A stretch of DNA of 64,000 bases, from positions 1 to 64,000 of the forward strand of contig NZ_JABEQF010000007.1 in NCBI RefSeq assembly GCF_014174355.1. The letters run 5' to 3'. A program made the translations under genes and the position numbers. Within the stretch, counting starts at the first letter, position 1. Each line of letters begins with the position of its first letter. Below the pieces are notes generated by a model that was not told where the DNA came from, made no database searches, and was given only the letters and a program-made list of their open reading frames with translations. Source of the DNA: Gluconacetobacter azotocaptans. Its GTDB lineage: Bacteria > Pseudomonadota > Alphaproteobacteria > Acetobacterales > Acetobacteraceae. This document shows, one piece after another, positions 29,318-40,872 of this stretch.

Positions 29318-29464
29318 TACCTGGCCTCCCTTGGCTGCGCCCCGCCGCACGAAGGCGACCACGCGACGGTCACGCCCTTGCGAGAACGGGGAATGTTTGC
29401 GATATAGGCGGCAGGTTCTCAACGGCGCATATCATTCGGCGTTCGGTTCTGAGTACAACGCCAA

Positions 29465-30061
29465 ATGATGGTGTGGCGGCATCGCGAAAGGATGCGCCCC
29501 TTGCTTGCTGGCAGTCCGCACTATCCGGCCCTGGTCCTTAATGCCGATTTCAGGCCACTATCCTATTTCCCGCTGTCGCTGTGGTCCTGGCAGGACGCGA
29601 TCAAGGCGGTCTTCCTCGACCGCGTCTCGGTCCTGAGCGAGTATGACGAGGAAGTCCGCTCGCCCAGCCGGGCGCTTCGCCTGCCCAGCGTCATCGCCCT
29701 GAAGGACTACATCCCCACCGCCCGGCGGCCGGCCTTTACCCGCTTCAACGTCTTCCTGCGCGACAATTTTTCCTGCCAGTACTGCCACGACCGGCTGCCC
29801 ACCCACGACCTGACGTTCGATCACGTCATTCCGCGCTGCAAGGGCGGCCGCACCACCTGGGAAAATGTCGTCACCGCCTGTAGCCCGTGCAACCTCATCA
29901 AGGGGTCGCGCATGCCGCACGAACTGCACATGTATCCCCGCCGCCCCCCGTCCCAGCCCTCGACATGGGAATTGCAGGAAAACGGCCGGTCTTTCCCGCC
30001 CAACTACCTGCATGAAAGCTGGCGGGACTACCTCTACTGGGACAGCGAACTGGATACCTGA
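29465..30061 (+). CDS. HNH endonuclease family protein
   Basis: 198 residues (or 189 from ATG 29492). The core is the well-conserved alphaproteobacterial HNH protein: PALVLNADFRPLSYFPLSLW, FTRFNVFLRDNFSCQYC, then HNH motif LTFDHVIPRCKGGRTTWENVV and zinc-type CSPCN. Both CxxC pairs are present. Its role is unknown; near-universal conservation in alphaproteobacteria suggests a housekeeping DNA function rather than a mobile homing nuclease. The C-terminal PPNYLHESWRDYLYW is also family-typical. Confidence 0.92.
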   Translation: MMVWRHRERMRPLLAGSPHYPALVLNADFRPLSYFPLSLWSWQDAIKAVFLDRVSVLSEYDEEVRSPSRALRLPSVIALKDYIPTARRPAFTRFNVFLRDNFSCQYCHDRLPTHDLTFDHVIPRCKGGRTTWENVVTACSPCNLIKGSRMPHELHMYPRRPPSQPSTWELQENGRSFPPNYLHESWRDYLYWDSELDT

Positions 30062-30070
30062 GACCCCGTC

Positions 30071-30367
30071 CTACTGCCGGTAGCTGTAGCCGTACTGGTC
30101 GGCCAGCTTCTGCAGATCCGGCGCACCGCGCAGATTCAACGGGATCGGCTGCGGGTTCTTCGATCCGATGACCACACCATGATCGGTCATCCTCTGGCAG
30201 GTGTTCGCCGCCAGCGGGAAACTCAGCTTCAGATCGGCCCCCATCTGGGCGCGCAGGCACGAGACGTCGCTGTCCCACGGACGCCGCCCCATTTCCGACG
30301 AACACCCCGTCAACAGGACCGCGCCACACGCGATCATACCCAGGCCCGCCCAGTTCTTCCGCTTCAT
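30071..30367 (-). CDS. Small lipoprotein of unknown function
   Basis: A 98-residue product from ATG 30367. It has a clear lipoprotein signal MKRKNWAGLGMIACGAVLLTGCSS with LLTGC lipobox, then RRPWDSDVSCLRAQMGADLKLSFPLAANTC; the three remaining cysteines could pair. The same frame is open far upstream, but that part is antisense to copA and not coding. Convergent with the HNH gene (nine bases between stops) and divergent from copA. No family recognised. Confidence 0.65.
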   Translation of the reverse strand: MKRKNWAGLGMIACGAVLLTGCSSEMGRRPWDSDVSCLRAQMGADLKLSFPLAANTCQRMTDHGVVIGSKNPQPIPLNLRGAPDLQKLADQYGYSYRQ

Positions 30368-30634
30368 CTCGACCGCCGTCAGGGTTCCCCGCAAAGCGAG
30401 GCCGCCCACCACATCACCGAATCCGGATGCGGCGCCCTGTTGCCGGGGCGCCACCCGCTCTACCGGCGCAACCTGCCATGGATCGCCACCTGACGATAGA
30501 CCGCCGCCCCCGGGTGCCCATCCCGCCCGGTGCATGACAGGGTACACTCGCCCCGGGACCATCCGGCCACGGCGGTTGACGGCACCCTGCCCCGGTCGCA
30601 TTTTTCCAACGGTTCCATAGCCGGAGGGCGCGTC

Positions 30635-33046
<2,412 letters not shown>

Positions 33047-33096
33047 AGGAACGGACGACCATCCGAACCGGCGACAGGAACAGGAACGGGAAAACG

Positions 33097-33309
33097 ATGA
33101 TGGAAACGGCAACGCTGAAGATCGAGGGCATGACCTGCAACGGCTGCGTCAGCGCGGTGAAGAAGGCATTGGAACGTACGGACGGCGTCTCATCCGCCGA
33201 TGTCGCGCTGGACACGGGGAATGCCCGCGTCACCTACGATGCCACCCGCACCACGCCGGCGCGCCTGCGCGCGGCGGTCGAGGACGCGGGCTACGACGTC
33301 GCCGCCTGA
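33097..33309 (+). CDS. copZ: Copper chaperone, HMA domain
   Basis: The 70-residue protein is a single heavy-metal-associated domain with metal-binding MTCNGC and the family's GYDV ending. It would carry Cu(I) to CopA, encoded 50 bases upstream. Starts at ATG 33097 or 33100; GGAACGGGAAAACG upstream provides a modest ribosome site. A strong hairpin follows the stop codon. Confidence 0.92.
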   Translation: MMETATLKIEGMTCNGCVSAVKKALERTDGVSSADVALDTGNARVTYDATRTTPARLRAAVEDAGYDVAA

Positions 33310-33322
33310 ATATGGCCCCCCG

Positions 33323-33341
33323 GGGGCCGCCATGCGGCCCC
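33323..33341. terminator. Bidirectional hairpin between copZ and ArsC-like gene
   Basis: GGGGCCGC-CAT-GCGGCCCC, an 8-bp stem with a 3-base loop, sits between two convergent stop codons. An overlapping palindrome GGCCCC/GGGGCC (33314-33328) offers an alternative fold. Confidence 0.65.
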
Positions 33342-33695
33342 TCAGCCGAATACCGCCGCATAAATCTCGGGTTTGAAGCCCACGGTCAGCGCGCCGTCCA
33401 CATCCAGCACCGGCCGCTTGATCATCGACGGCTGGGCCAGCATCAGCGTCACGGCCCGCCCCTCATCCACGTCGGTCTTGTCCGCATCGGGCAATTTGCG
33501 AAATGTCGTGCCGGCGCGGTTCAACAGCGTGGGCCACCCGACCTGGCGCACCCAGCCCTCCAGCACGTCCCGCGCGATGCCCTGGGTCTTGTAGTCGTGA
33601 AAAGCGTAGACCACACCATGCGCGTCCAGCCATGCACGGGCCTTCTTCATGGTATCGCAGGCCTTGATGCCATGGATCGTAACCAAACGCGGCAT
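33342..33695 (-). CDS. ArsC/Spx-family (YffB-like) thioredoxin-fold protein
   Basis: 117 residues. The N-terminus LVTIHGIKACDTMKKARAWLDAHGV carries one active-site-like cysteine; the later FRKLPDADK and SMIKRPVLD follow the ArsC family, where Arg of the KRP/IKRP segment binds substrate. YffB proteins are probably glutathione-dependent reductases rather than true arsenate reductases, and no ars genes are near. Start ATG 33695. Confidence 0.88.
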   Translation of the reverse strand: MPRLVTIHGIKACDTMKKARAWLDAHGVVYAFHDYKTQGIARDVLEGWVRQVGWPTLLNRAGTTFRKLPDADKTDVDEGRAVTLMLAQPSMIKRPVLDVDGALTVGFKPEIYAAVFG

Positions 33696-33881
33696 AGGCT
33701 CGCCTGCTCCTGCTTCATGATCGACGCGAAATCGCGCCATGTGCCGATTTTGACATCAAGGCGATGCTACCTTGATAGCGAAAAAACAAACATAATTCAA
33801 GCCTTGAAATGACGCGCCCAACAAAATATCTTTGTGCAAATAAAATATATTATGAATTTCTTCTCATTGTTATTCCGTTTC

Positions 33882-33887
33882 AGGAGA
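33882..33887 (+). promoter_or_regulatory. Ribosome-binding site that fixes a TTG start
   Basis: AGGAGA lies five bases before the TTG at 33893, in an otherwise very AT-rich leader. It makes TTG 33893 a far better start for the HAD gene than the ATG at 33809, which would add 28 residues encoded by AT-rich, unlike sequence. Confidence 0.75.
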
Positions 33888-33892
33888 ATATA

Positions 33893-34618
33893 TTGACTTA
33901 TCCGACACTTACACCCTCATCCTCATCCCCCATCCCGTGTGCTGACGGAAAGATTAGTCTCGTTATATTTGATTGTGATGGCGTCCTTATTGACGGAGAA
34001 CGCCAGTCCACAGCCCTCATGGCGCAGGAAGCTCGGAAATACGGCTGGGACCTGACGGACGGCCAGGCCCACCGGATTTTTACCGGCGGCGAACTGGCAA
34101 AGATCGGCGAACTGATCGGCCAGAAGACCGGGAAGGACATTCCTGCCGACTGGGACATGATGATGCAGAACCGCATCGTCGACATGATGAAGACCGACGC
34201 CGAGACCGTCGACGGGGCCGAAGCCATGCTGGAGTCCGTCATTCAGCTCGGCCTGCCCATCCGCGTCGGGTCCAACTCGTCGGGCGCTGAAATGGACGCC
34301 AAATTCCAGAATACGGGCCTGGACGAGGTTCTGGAAAAGGAACGCATCCATTCCGGACGCGACCTCGACATGCCCAAGCCGCGCCCCGACATCTATCTCC
34401 ATGCCGCGCAGGCCGAGGGTGTGGCGCCGGAAGAATGCATCGTCCTGGAAGATTCCGATGCCGGTGTCGAAGCTGCCCGCCGGGCGGGAATGGCCTGCGT
34501 GCTGCTGCGCGCGCCCGACAAACCGGGGCCGGAATGGCCGGGCCTGTTCCGCATCGCGCACCTGTCCGAGTTTCCCCCGCTGCTGGAAACGCTCATGGAT
34601 CAGAAGCAGGCAGCCTGA
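33893..34618 (+). CDS. HAD-superfamily sugar-phosphatase-like hydrolase
   Basis: 241 residues from a TTG start. HAD motif I is VIFDCDGVLIDGE (nucleophile and acid/base Asp), motif II lies in RVGSNSSG, motif III lysine in MPKPRPDIYL, and motif IV is IVLEDSDAGVEAA. The cap domain after motif I places it in the beta-phosphoglucomutase/2-deoxyglucose-6-phosphatase subgroup (HAD-IA). It lies just upstream of a xylitol dehydrogenase gene, which makes a pentulose or polyol phosphate a reasonable but untested substrate. Confidence 0.88.
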   Translation: MTYPTLTPSSSSPIPCADGKISLVIFDCDGVLIDGERQSTALMAQEARKYGWDLTDGQAHRIFTGGELAKIGELIGQKTGKDIPADWDMMMQNRIVDMMKTDAETVDGAEAMLESVIQLGLPIRVGSNSSGAEMDAKFQNTGLDEVLEKERIHSGRDLDMPKPRPDIYLHAAQAEGVAPEECIVLEDSDAGVEAARRAGMACVLLRAPDKPGPEWPGLFRIAHLSEFPPLLETLMDQKQAA

Positions 34619-34678
34619 TCCCTTCCCTGTCCGCGACATTGTCGCAGGCAGGGCGATTTCCCAAATCATGATCCGCGT

Positions 34679-34708
34679 GGGGGGTGGCAACCCCGGTTGC
34701 CGCCCCCC
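34679..34708 (+). terminator. Long hairpin after the HAD gene
   Basis: GGGGGG-T-GGCAACC, two-base loop CC, GGTTGCC-G-CCCCCC: a 13-14-bp stem with one T-G mismatch, sitting 60 bases past the HAD stop and inside a run of 12 C (34703-34714). Probable terminator separating the HAD gene from the next transcription unit. Confidence 0.6.
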
Positions 34709-34899
34709 CCCCCCGCCACACGCCGGTGCGGGAATCGACAGGCTGGCCCGGGGTTAACCTGGCCCGTTTCCGGTCATCCGATTACGATTAATTGTGCCCC
34801 GCGACCAGCGCATCCCCCGATCCATGATGGACGTGCCGCCAATGGTCTCGGCTACACTATCGCCGGGAAATGGACCCACCACATGCGCAGGAGGCACGG

Positions 34900-35703
34900 A
34901 TGCCCCAAAATGAGGGAAGGTTCCACGGCAGAACCGCTCTGGTCACGGGTGCCGGGGGCAATATCGGCCTGGCGACGGCCCTGCGCCTGGCCAGCGAAGG
35001 GGCCGCCATTGCTCTTGTCGACATAGATCCCGACAAACTCTCGCAGGCGAAGGAAGCATTCGCCGCGCATGATGTCCGGGTAGAGGCCTATACCTGCAAT
35101 ATCGCAGATCGGGCGGCGGTAGCTGCGATCGTGGATCAGGTCATTGGCGATTTCGGCGCGGTGGACCTGCTGTTCAACAATGCGGGCTTTCAGGGCGCAT
35201 TCAGGCCCATCCATGAATATCCCGAGGACGACTTCGAAAAGGTCATGAAGATCAATGTCTTCGGGGCGTTCTATGTCCTCAAGGCCGTCTCGAAGCACAT
35301 GGTGGCGCGCCGGTTCGGCCGTATCGTCAACACGGCCAGCATGGCCGGTGTACAGGGGCCGCCGAACATGCTCGCCTACGGCGCCTCCAAATTCAGCATC
35401 GTCGGCCTCACCCAGATCGCATCCAAGGATCTTGCGCCCTACAACATTCGTGTGAATGCGATCAGCCCCGCCTTCATGGGGCCTGGCTATATGTGGGACC
35501 GCCAGGTTGAACTCCAGGCCGAAGCCGGCACGCAGTACTTTTCCTCGGACCCCGCGGAAGTGGCGAAGCAGATGATCGCCAGCGTCCCTATGCGACGCTA
35601 CGGCGACATTTCCGAAATACCCGGTGTCGTCTCATTTCTTATGAGTGACGATTCCAGCTACATGACGGGCGTCAATCTGCCGATTGCCGGCGGAATTCTC
35701 TAA
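34900..35703 (+). CDS. xdh: NAD-dependent xylitol dehydrogenase (short-chain type)
   Basis: 267 residues. It matches closely, from memory, the Gluconobacter oxydans NAD-dependent xylitol dehydrogenase: VTGAGGNIGLATALRLASEG (cofactor loop), LFNNAGFQGAF, NTASMAGVQGPPNM (catalytic Ser), YGASKFSIV (Tyr and Lys), RVNAISPAFMGPGYMWDRQ and PMRRYGDISEIPGVV. It interconverts xylitol and D-xylulose in the cytoplasm. Start ATG 34900 follows a perfect AGGAGG by six bases. MFS carrier gene downstream. Confidence 0.88.
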   Translation: MPQNEGRFHGRTALVTGAGGNIGLATALRLASEGAAIALVDIDPDKLSQAKEAFAAHDVRVEAYTCNIADRAAVAAIVDQVIGDFGAVDLLFNNAGFQGAFRPIHEYPEDDFEKVMKINVFGAFYVLKAVSKHMVARRFGRIVNTASMAGVQGPPNMLAYGASKFSIVGLTQIASKDLAPYNIRVNAISPAFMGPGYMWDRQVELQAEAGTQYFSSDPAEVAKQMIASVPMRRYGDISEIPGVVSFLMSDDSSYMTGVNLPIAGGIL

Positions 35704-35937
35704 CCGTCTGTCAAAAAACGATTTTCTCTGCACGCGCGTTGCCGAGCACCGAAACGGAGCGGCCCTGCGGCCGCCTCCCCGATACAAACAGGCCGCAGAG
35801 AAGAAAAGACTGCCGAACCTCTTGTGATCCGCCCTGTGCAACCGTGCGGGCAGGCCCCATGCTGAGCATCCGGTCCAACCCGCCCCCACGGGAAGGATCG
35901 GGCTGGCGCCCCAGAATCTCCGCAAGAGGATAGAGTC

Positions 35938-37188
35938 ATGATCGAACCCAGATGGCGCCAGATGATCGCCGGGTTGGCCTGCATGGCGGCCATATCCTCC
36001 CCGCAATATGTCTGGACCCTGTTCACACCGATGCTGAGGACGGAATTCGGCGTCAGCGCCGCCGCCCTTCAGGTCACCTTTTCGCTGCTCATCATCCTGC
36101 AGACGCTGTTTTCACCCGTACAGGGATGGATCGCGCGGCATGTTCCGTCCCGCAGCCTGATCATGGCGGGGATCGTGCTGACCGGTCTGAGCTGGGTCGC
36201 CGCGGCGCAGGCGCACAGCCTGACCATGCTCTATCTGACATATGGCGTGGCAGGCGGGATCGGCACCGGCACGGTCTATGTCGGCGTGGTGTCGCTGTTG
36301 ATGCAATGGTTTCCGCAACGCCGGGGCATGGCGGCCGGCGCGGCGGCGGCCGGGTACGGCATGGGCGCGATGCTGACCACGTTTCCGATCTCGCACATGC
36401 TGGCGGGGTCGGGGTGGCGGGGCACGATGACCGCATTCGGCGCCCTGATCGCCGTCGCCGGCATCATGGCGGCCTGGTTCCTGCGCACCCCGGATGCCTC
36501 TGAGGACATCGCCGAGAACGCTAGTGGCTATCCCACGTCGGTGGCCGTGAAAACGCCTGTGTTCTGGGTCATGTTTTTCATGATGGCGACGATGGCGACC
36601 TCGGGCCTGATGGTCACCTCGCAACTCGCGCAGATCGCCAGCGATTTCAAGGTGGCTCATCTGACCGTCGCCGGCATGGCGGCACTGCCGCTGGCCATGA
36701 CGCTGGACCGGGTCGCCAACGGCGTGACACGGCCCCTGTTCGGCTGGATATCCGATCTGATGGGGCGCGAACGGACGATGGCCCTCGCCTTCACGCTCGA
36801 GGCCGTGGCGCTGAGCTGTTGGCTGGCCCTGGCGCACCACCCGGTGGCCTTCGTGCTGCTTTCCGGGGTCGTGTTCCTGGGCTGGGGCGAGATCTTTTCC
36901 CTGTTTCCGGCGACGCTGACCGATATTTTCGGCACGCGGGACGCCGCGCGCAACTACGGGATGCTGTATATCGCCCAGGGCGTCGGCGCGGTGCTGGGCG
37001 GTCCGCTGGCCGCATGGCTGCATCAGGCCAGCGACACCTGGTTTCCAGTCTTCGCCTGCGCCATCGGCGGAGACCTGCTGACCGCGCTGCTGGCAATTGC
37101 CCTGCTGCGCCCGATGCGCCGCCGCTTCGCGCGGCGACGGGACGCGCAGGCTGTTTCAGGCGTGGGCCTGCCAATGCGTCCCGCGTGA
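35938..37188 (+). CDS. MFS transporter, OFA (oxalate/formate antiporter-like) family
   Basis: The 416-residue carrier has 12 helices. Early SSPQYVWTLFTPMLRTEFGV, then YGVAGGIGTGTVYVG, GMAAGAAAAGYGMGA and NGVTRPLFGWISDLMGRERTM, match the OFA/OxlT-type branch of MFS, often exchanging organic anions. It sits between xylitol dehydrogenase and a TonB receptor in a carbohydrate cluster, so it could equally carry a sugar acid. Start ATG 35938. Confidence 0.88.
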   Translation: MIEPRWRQMIAGLACMAAISSPQYVWTLFTPMLRTEFGVSAAALQVTFSLLIILQTLFSPVQGWIARHVPSRSLIMAGIVLTGLSWVAAAQAHSLTMLYLTYGVAGGIGTGTVYVGVVSLLMQWFPQRRGMAAGAAAAGYGMGAMLTTFPISHMLAGSGWRGTMTAFGALIAVAGIMAAWFLRTPDASEDIAENASGYPTSVAVKTPVFWVMFFMMATMATSGLMVTSQLAQIASDFKVAHLTVAGMAALPLAMTLDRVANGVTRPLFGWISDLMGRERTMALAFTLEAVALSCWLALAHHPVAFVLLSGVVFLGWGEIFSLFPATLTDIFGTRDAARNYGMLYIAQGVGAVLGGPLAAWLHQASDTWFPVFACAIGGDLLTALLAIALLRPMRRRFARRRDAQAVSGVGLPMRPA

Positions 37189-37351
37189 CGGACCAATACC
37201 TCGATCAATACAAGACAAGAAGTGTGCCACTTCAAAATGAAACGACAAAACATTCCTGGGGAATAATATCCGCCCCGATATAGACAAATGGCCGAAATCG
37301 TCTATATCCGTCTGTATATCGACAAACGGCAGGCGGCGGGAGGCGCACGAT

Positions 37352-39649
37352 ATGAACTGGAAAGAGCGCAAAAGCGGGCAGCCCTTTACTATTGCTGGAG
37401 TTGGCCTCGTCCTGCTGTCATCTGCCTCGCACGCTGCTGAAAATAAACCTGCCAACCCTTCCCGCCCGCCCGTGTCAGGTCCGCAACAGCATGCGCCTGC
37501 CTCGCAATACACGCCTACTGCCCAGCATATTCTCGTAACGGGGCGCAATGTCTCAGGCGCCGTGGCCGATTATAACAAGAAGTCGGCCTATCTCGGCCCC
37601 CTGGGCAACAAGAGTGCCCTGGATACGCCGATGTCGATTCAATCTGTACCACACGACGTCCTCGTCAATCAGCAGGCACGCAACCTGAATGACCTGATGG
37701 GTTATATGCCTTCGGTACAGTTGGAAGTCCGCGGCGACCCGAATACCAGCCGTCCTCAATCACGCGGCTTCGAGGCGGACGTCGTCGCGAATACCCGTAT
37801 CGACGGGCTGAATATGACCTCGACCACGCCGTATGCGGCGGAAATGTTCGAGGATGTGCAGGTTCTCAACGGCGTGGCCGGCGCACTATACGGGGCGCAG
37901 AACCCGGCAGGCACATTCTCCTATACGGCGAAGCGGCCGACAGACACGCCGATCAACCGCCTGGTCGTTGGCGTCGATTCAATCGGACAGTTGATGGAAA
38001 ATGCCGATGTGTCGGGCCGGATCGGCAAGAACAAATGGTTTGGATACCGGATCAATCTGCTGCATGGCGACGGCACGACCTATGTCCAGGACAGCTGGAT
38101 GCGCCGAAATCTCGTCAGCGCCGATTTCGACATCCATTTCGATTCCAAGACGGTCCTGGAGCTTGATGCCAGCCACTATACCTATGTCCAGCGCGGCACC
38201 GCTCCCGGCTTCAATATCCCCTTTGGCATGACCTACCTGCCAAAGGCGCCCGATCTCAGCAAGCCCCATCTGGGCCAGGACTACGCCGGCTACAATATGG
38301 AAACAAATATGTACCTGGCGAAGATAAAACATACCATCAACAAGGACTGGAGCTTCACCCTAGGCGGCCTTTATGAGGATTCGCTCCGGCAGAGCTTCGG
38401 CAATACGAATGCCTTGGCTGCGACCGGCCCCGTCGGCCAGTATACCCAGACCATCGCGGCCGCGACGACCGCGAATGACTTCCGGGTGGGCAGCAACCTA
38501 GCCTATATCAACGGGCATTTTCATACAGGCTTCATTTCGCACGACATCGTTATCGGTACAAACGGCTACATGATGGGGAATTACAACCCGACCTCGGGCC
38601 AGAGCTTTACCCTGGGCAAGTCCAACATGTATGCGCCCACCGTTCTGCCCGGACGGCAGCCCTATTATCATGGGCGCTATGAATCGGCTTACGTGCGCAA
38701 CCAGGCGATGATCCTGGGCGATACCCTGCATTTCGACCGGCACTGGTCCATCATGGGCACGCTGACCTGGAACTGGCTGAGCCAGGATAACCGGCTCTCG
38801 AAAGCCACCTCGGTAAAGGATGGCAACACCTCATATTCGTACACGACGCCACTTGGCTGGAGCAGCAAGCACATTGATGCCGCGTTCAGCCCCATGGCCA
38901 GCCTGCTTTACAAGCCGGTCGATAACCAGACAGCCTATTTTACCTATGGCCGCGCTATCCAGGCCGGCGTTCAGGCGCCCGTCTCGGCCACGAATGCGAA
39001 CCAGATGACCCAGCCTTTCCGCAGCGAGGAATATGAAGTCGGCTACAAGGTCAGCTACCGGAAGCTGCTGTTCACCGTCGACGGGTTTCGCATGAACCGG
39101 CCTTATGCATTCATGAACGAGGCGGGAGAATTCGGCACCTTCGGCATGCAGACCAACTATGGTGTCGAGGCTATGGTGCAGGGATATATTACCCCGCGCC
39201 TGTCGGTTCTGGCTGGCATGACCTGGCTTGACGCGCAGATCGGCGATACCGGCAATGCCGCCACCGACAACAAGCAGGTCGTAGGCGCGCCGCCCATTCA
39301 GTCGAACATTCTGCTGGATTACCGGTTGCCGATACCGCACGGTGCATTTGCTTCGGGCCTGGCGGTCAATGCAAACGTCCATTACGTGGGCCGTCGTGCC
39401 GCCACCGTGACGAATTCGGCATTCGCCGATTCTTACGTCACCCTTGATCTCGGCACGCGTTATCCCTTTTTCGTGGCACGCCACCCCTGGGCGGCCCGCT
39501 TCGGCGTGAGCAATGTCACAAACGAGCAGTACTGGTCGTCCCTCTATCCTGCGACCAACAACGGCTCGCTGAGCACCACGCAAGCAGGCAGCAGCGCTTA
39601 CGCCGGCCTGCCGCGCACGTTTCACTTCACGTTAGAAGCCGACTTCTGA
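37352..39649 (+). CDS. TonB-dependent outer-membrane receptor (siderophore-receptor-like)
   Basis: 765 residues. Signal peptide ending near SSASHAAEN, a proline-rich linker, TonB box-like QHILVTGRN (about residue 60), plug domain with ALDTPMSIQSVPHDVL and SRPQSRGFEADV, VLNGVAGALYGAQNPAGTFSYTAKRP, a 22-strand-type barrel, late LFTVDGFRMNRP and GLPRTFHFTLEADF with aromatic C-terminus. Sequence style is that of ferric-siderophore receptors, but its position in a polyol cluster allows a carbohydrate ligand. Signal region starts at ATG 37352. Confidence 0.92.
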   Translation: MNWKERKSGQPFTIAGVGLVLLSSASHAAENKPANPSRPPVSGPQQHAPASQYTPTAQHILVTGRNVSGAVADYNKKSAYLGPLGNKSALDTPMSIQSVPHDVLVNQQARNLNDLMGYMPSVQLEVRGDPNTSRPQSRGFEADVVANTRIDGLNMTSTTPYAAEMFEDVQVLNGVAGALYGAQNPAGTFSYTAKRPTDTPINRLVVGVDSIGQLMENADVSGRIGKNKWFGYRINLLHGDGTTYVQDSWMRRNLVSADFDIHFDSKTVLELDASHYTYVQRGTAPGFNIPFGMTYLPKAPDLSKPHLGQDYAGYNMETNMYLAKIKHTINKDWSFTLGGLYEDSLRQSFGNTNALAATGPVGQYTQTIAAATTANDFRVGSNLAYINGHFHTGFISHDIVIGTNGYMMGNYNPTSGQSFTLGKSNMYAPTVLPGRQPYYHGRYESAYVRNQAMILGDTLHFDRHWSIMGTLTWNWLSQDNRLSKATSVKDGNTSYSYTTPLGWSSKHIDAAFSPMASLLYKPVDNQTAYFTYGRAIQAGVQAPVSATNANQMTQPFRSEEYEVGYKVSYRKLLFTVDGFRMNRPYAFMNEAGEFGTFGMQTNYGVEAMVQGYITPRLSVLAGMTWLDAQIGDTGNAATDNKQVVGAPPIQSNILLDYRLPIPHGAFASGLAVNANVHYVGRRAATVTNSAFADSYVTLDLGTRYPFFVARHPWAARFGVSNVTNEQYWSSLYPATNNGSLSTTQAGSSAYAGLPRTFHFTLEADF

Positions 39650-39885
39650 CGCCATATCCATCTGCGTCCCTCGGGAACAGCCCGACGAACTGCTGAAAAC
39701 GGGAATAAGCGCCGTCGGCACCTGACGGCATTCTGAGTAACATTTCCACGCGATGGCTTTGCGAGACCGTCCGATGAAAGAGTGCATGTCATGGATCTCG
39801 CGGTCTCGTTGATATCGTCAAAAGAGCCATCAAAGACGTCCGCTGCCTTGCCACTCCACGATGTCGGCCGCCGTTCGGACGCGCG

Positions 39886-40809
39886 TCACCATCCCTTGTA
39901 GGAGGCGACATTCTTGCGATCGACGAGTTGTGGCGCCAGCAGTGTCACAGTCTGCGCGGGTTTCTTCCCGTTCATGAGGCCGTAGCCCGTCTGAACGCCC
40001 AGGGCCCCCTGTTCGGCCGGACTTTGGCTGGCGGTGGCCTGAATCAAGGTATCGGTCTTCAGCGCGTTGACGACGTCCGGCGAGCCGTCGACCGACGTGA
40101 TGACAATACCTGTCCGCTGCAACTGGCGGGCCGCAAGATTGGAGCCGATCGCCTGCGGATCGGATACGGTAAACAAACCCTGAAAATCAGGGTAGCGCGT
40201 CAGAGACCCCATCATGACATCCATTCCCCCGTCGCGGGAGATCTTGCCGTTCTGGTTGTCGGACAGGATCTTGATATCCGGATACTTGACCAGGGATTCC
40301 TTGCATCCGCTGACGCGCTCGATCACCGACGAGGTCTGCGGGCCGTTCTGGATAATGACATTTCCCTTGCCCCCGATGGCGGAGGCAAGATAGGCGCATG
40401 ATGCCCTTCCCGCCTGCGTATTGTCGGTCTGGATCGTGGCGTCGGCGCCATCGGCCTCCACATCCACCGCCACCACGACGATCCCGGCCGCCTTCGCCCG
40501 TTTTACCGCCGCGTTGACCGCATGAGGATCGGCGGCAGCCAGCAGGATGAGATCAACGCCGGAGGCAATGAAATTGTCGAGTTGCGACGCTTGTTTGCCA
40601 AGGTCGTAATCCGACGATACCGCCGACACCCGCGCGTCCGGATTGATCTTGTGCGCGGCATCAGTTGCCCCCTTCACAAGGGACAGGAAATACGGATTAC
40701 CCAGCGAACCGACCGACACCCCTACGGTGCGCAATTCCTTGGCATTGGCCATATGCGCACCGCAGGCCAGCATCGTTCCAATCAGCGCGATTTCTTTCAG
40801 GCACTTCAT
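39886..40809 (-). CDS. Sugar-type periplasmic binding protein (RbsB family)
   Basis: 307 residues with signal peptide (ALIGTMLACGAHMANAKE). VGVSVGSLGNPYFLSLVKGA, DNFIASGVDLILLAAADP and VVAVDVEADGADATIQTDN follow the ribose/pentose-binding protein family (Peripla_BP_4). Such proteins normally deliver sugar to an ABC permease; no ABC permease or ATPase gene accompanies it here. The downstream 236-base gap holds a GCCGTC/GACGGC hairpin (about 39710-39728) and a CGAGACCG/CGGTCTCG inverted pair. Confidence 0.9.
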   Translation of the reverse strand: MKCLKEIALIGTMLACGAHMANAKELRTVGVSVGSLGNPYFLSLVKGATDAAHKINPDARVSAVSSDYDLGKQASQLDNFIASGVDLILLAAADPHAVNAAVKRAKAAGIVVVAVDVEADGADATIQTDNTQAGRASCAYLASAIGGKGNVIIQNGPQTSSVIERVSGCKESLVKYPDIKILSDNQNGKISRDGGMDVMMGSLTRYPDFQGLFTVSDPQAIGSNLAARQLQRTGIVITSVDGSPDVVNALKTDTLIQATASQSPAEQGALGVQTGYGLMNGKKPAQTVTLLAPQLVDRKNVASYKGW

Positions 40810-40872
40810 GTTTTTTCTCTTATCCTTAGCGCCGCAGAGTGCGACGCGTGATTGATGCCGCCACGCGGCAGA

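Noticed and set aside
34703-34714. Run of 12 C as a phase-variation tract
   Set aside because: It lies outside any reading frame and forms part of a terminator hairpin arm, so no switching role is supported.
39760-39815. tRNA or small-RNA-like inverted repeat CGAGACCG/CGGTCTCG
   Set aside because: No cloverleaf can be drawn; arms are too far apart for a simple terminator. Left as an unexplained inverted pair.
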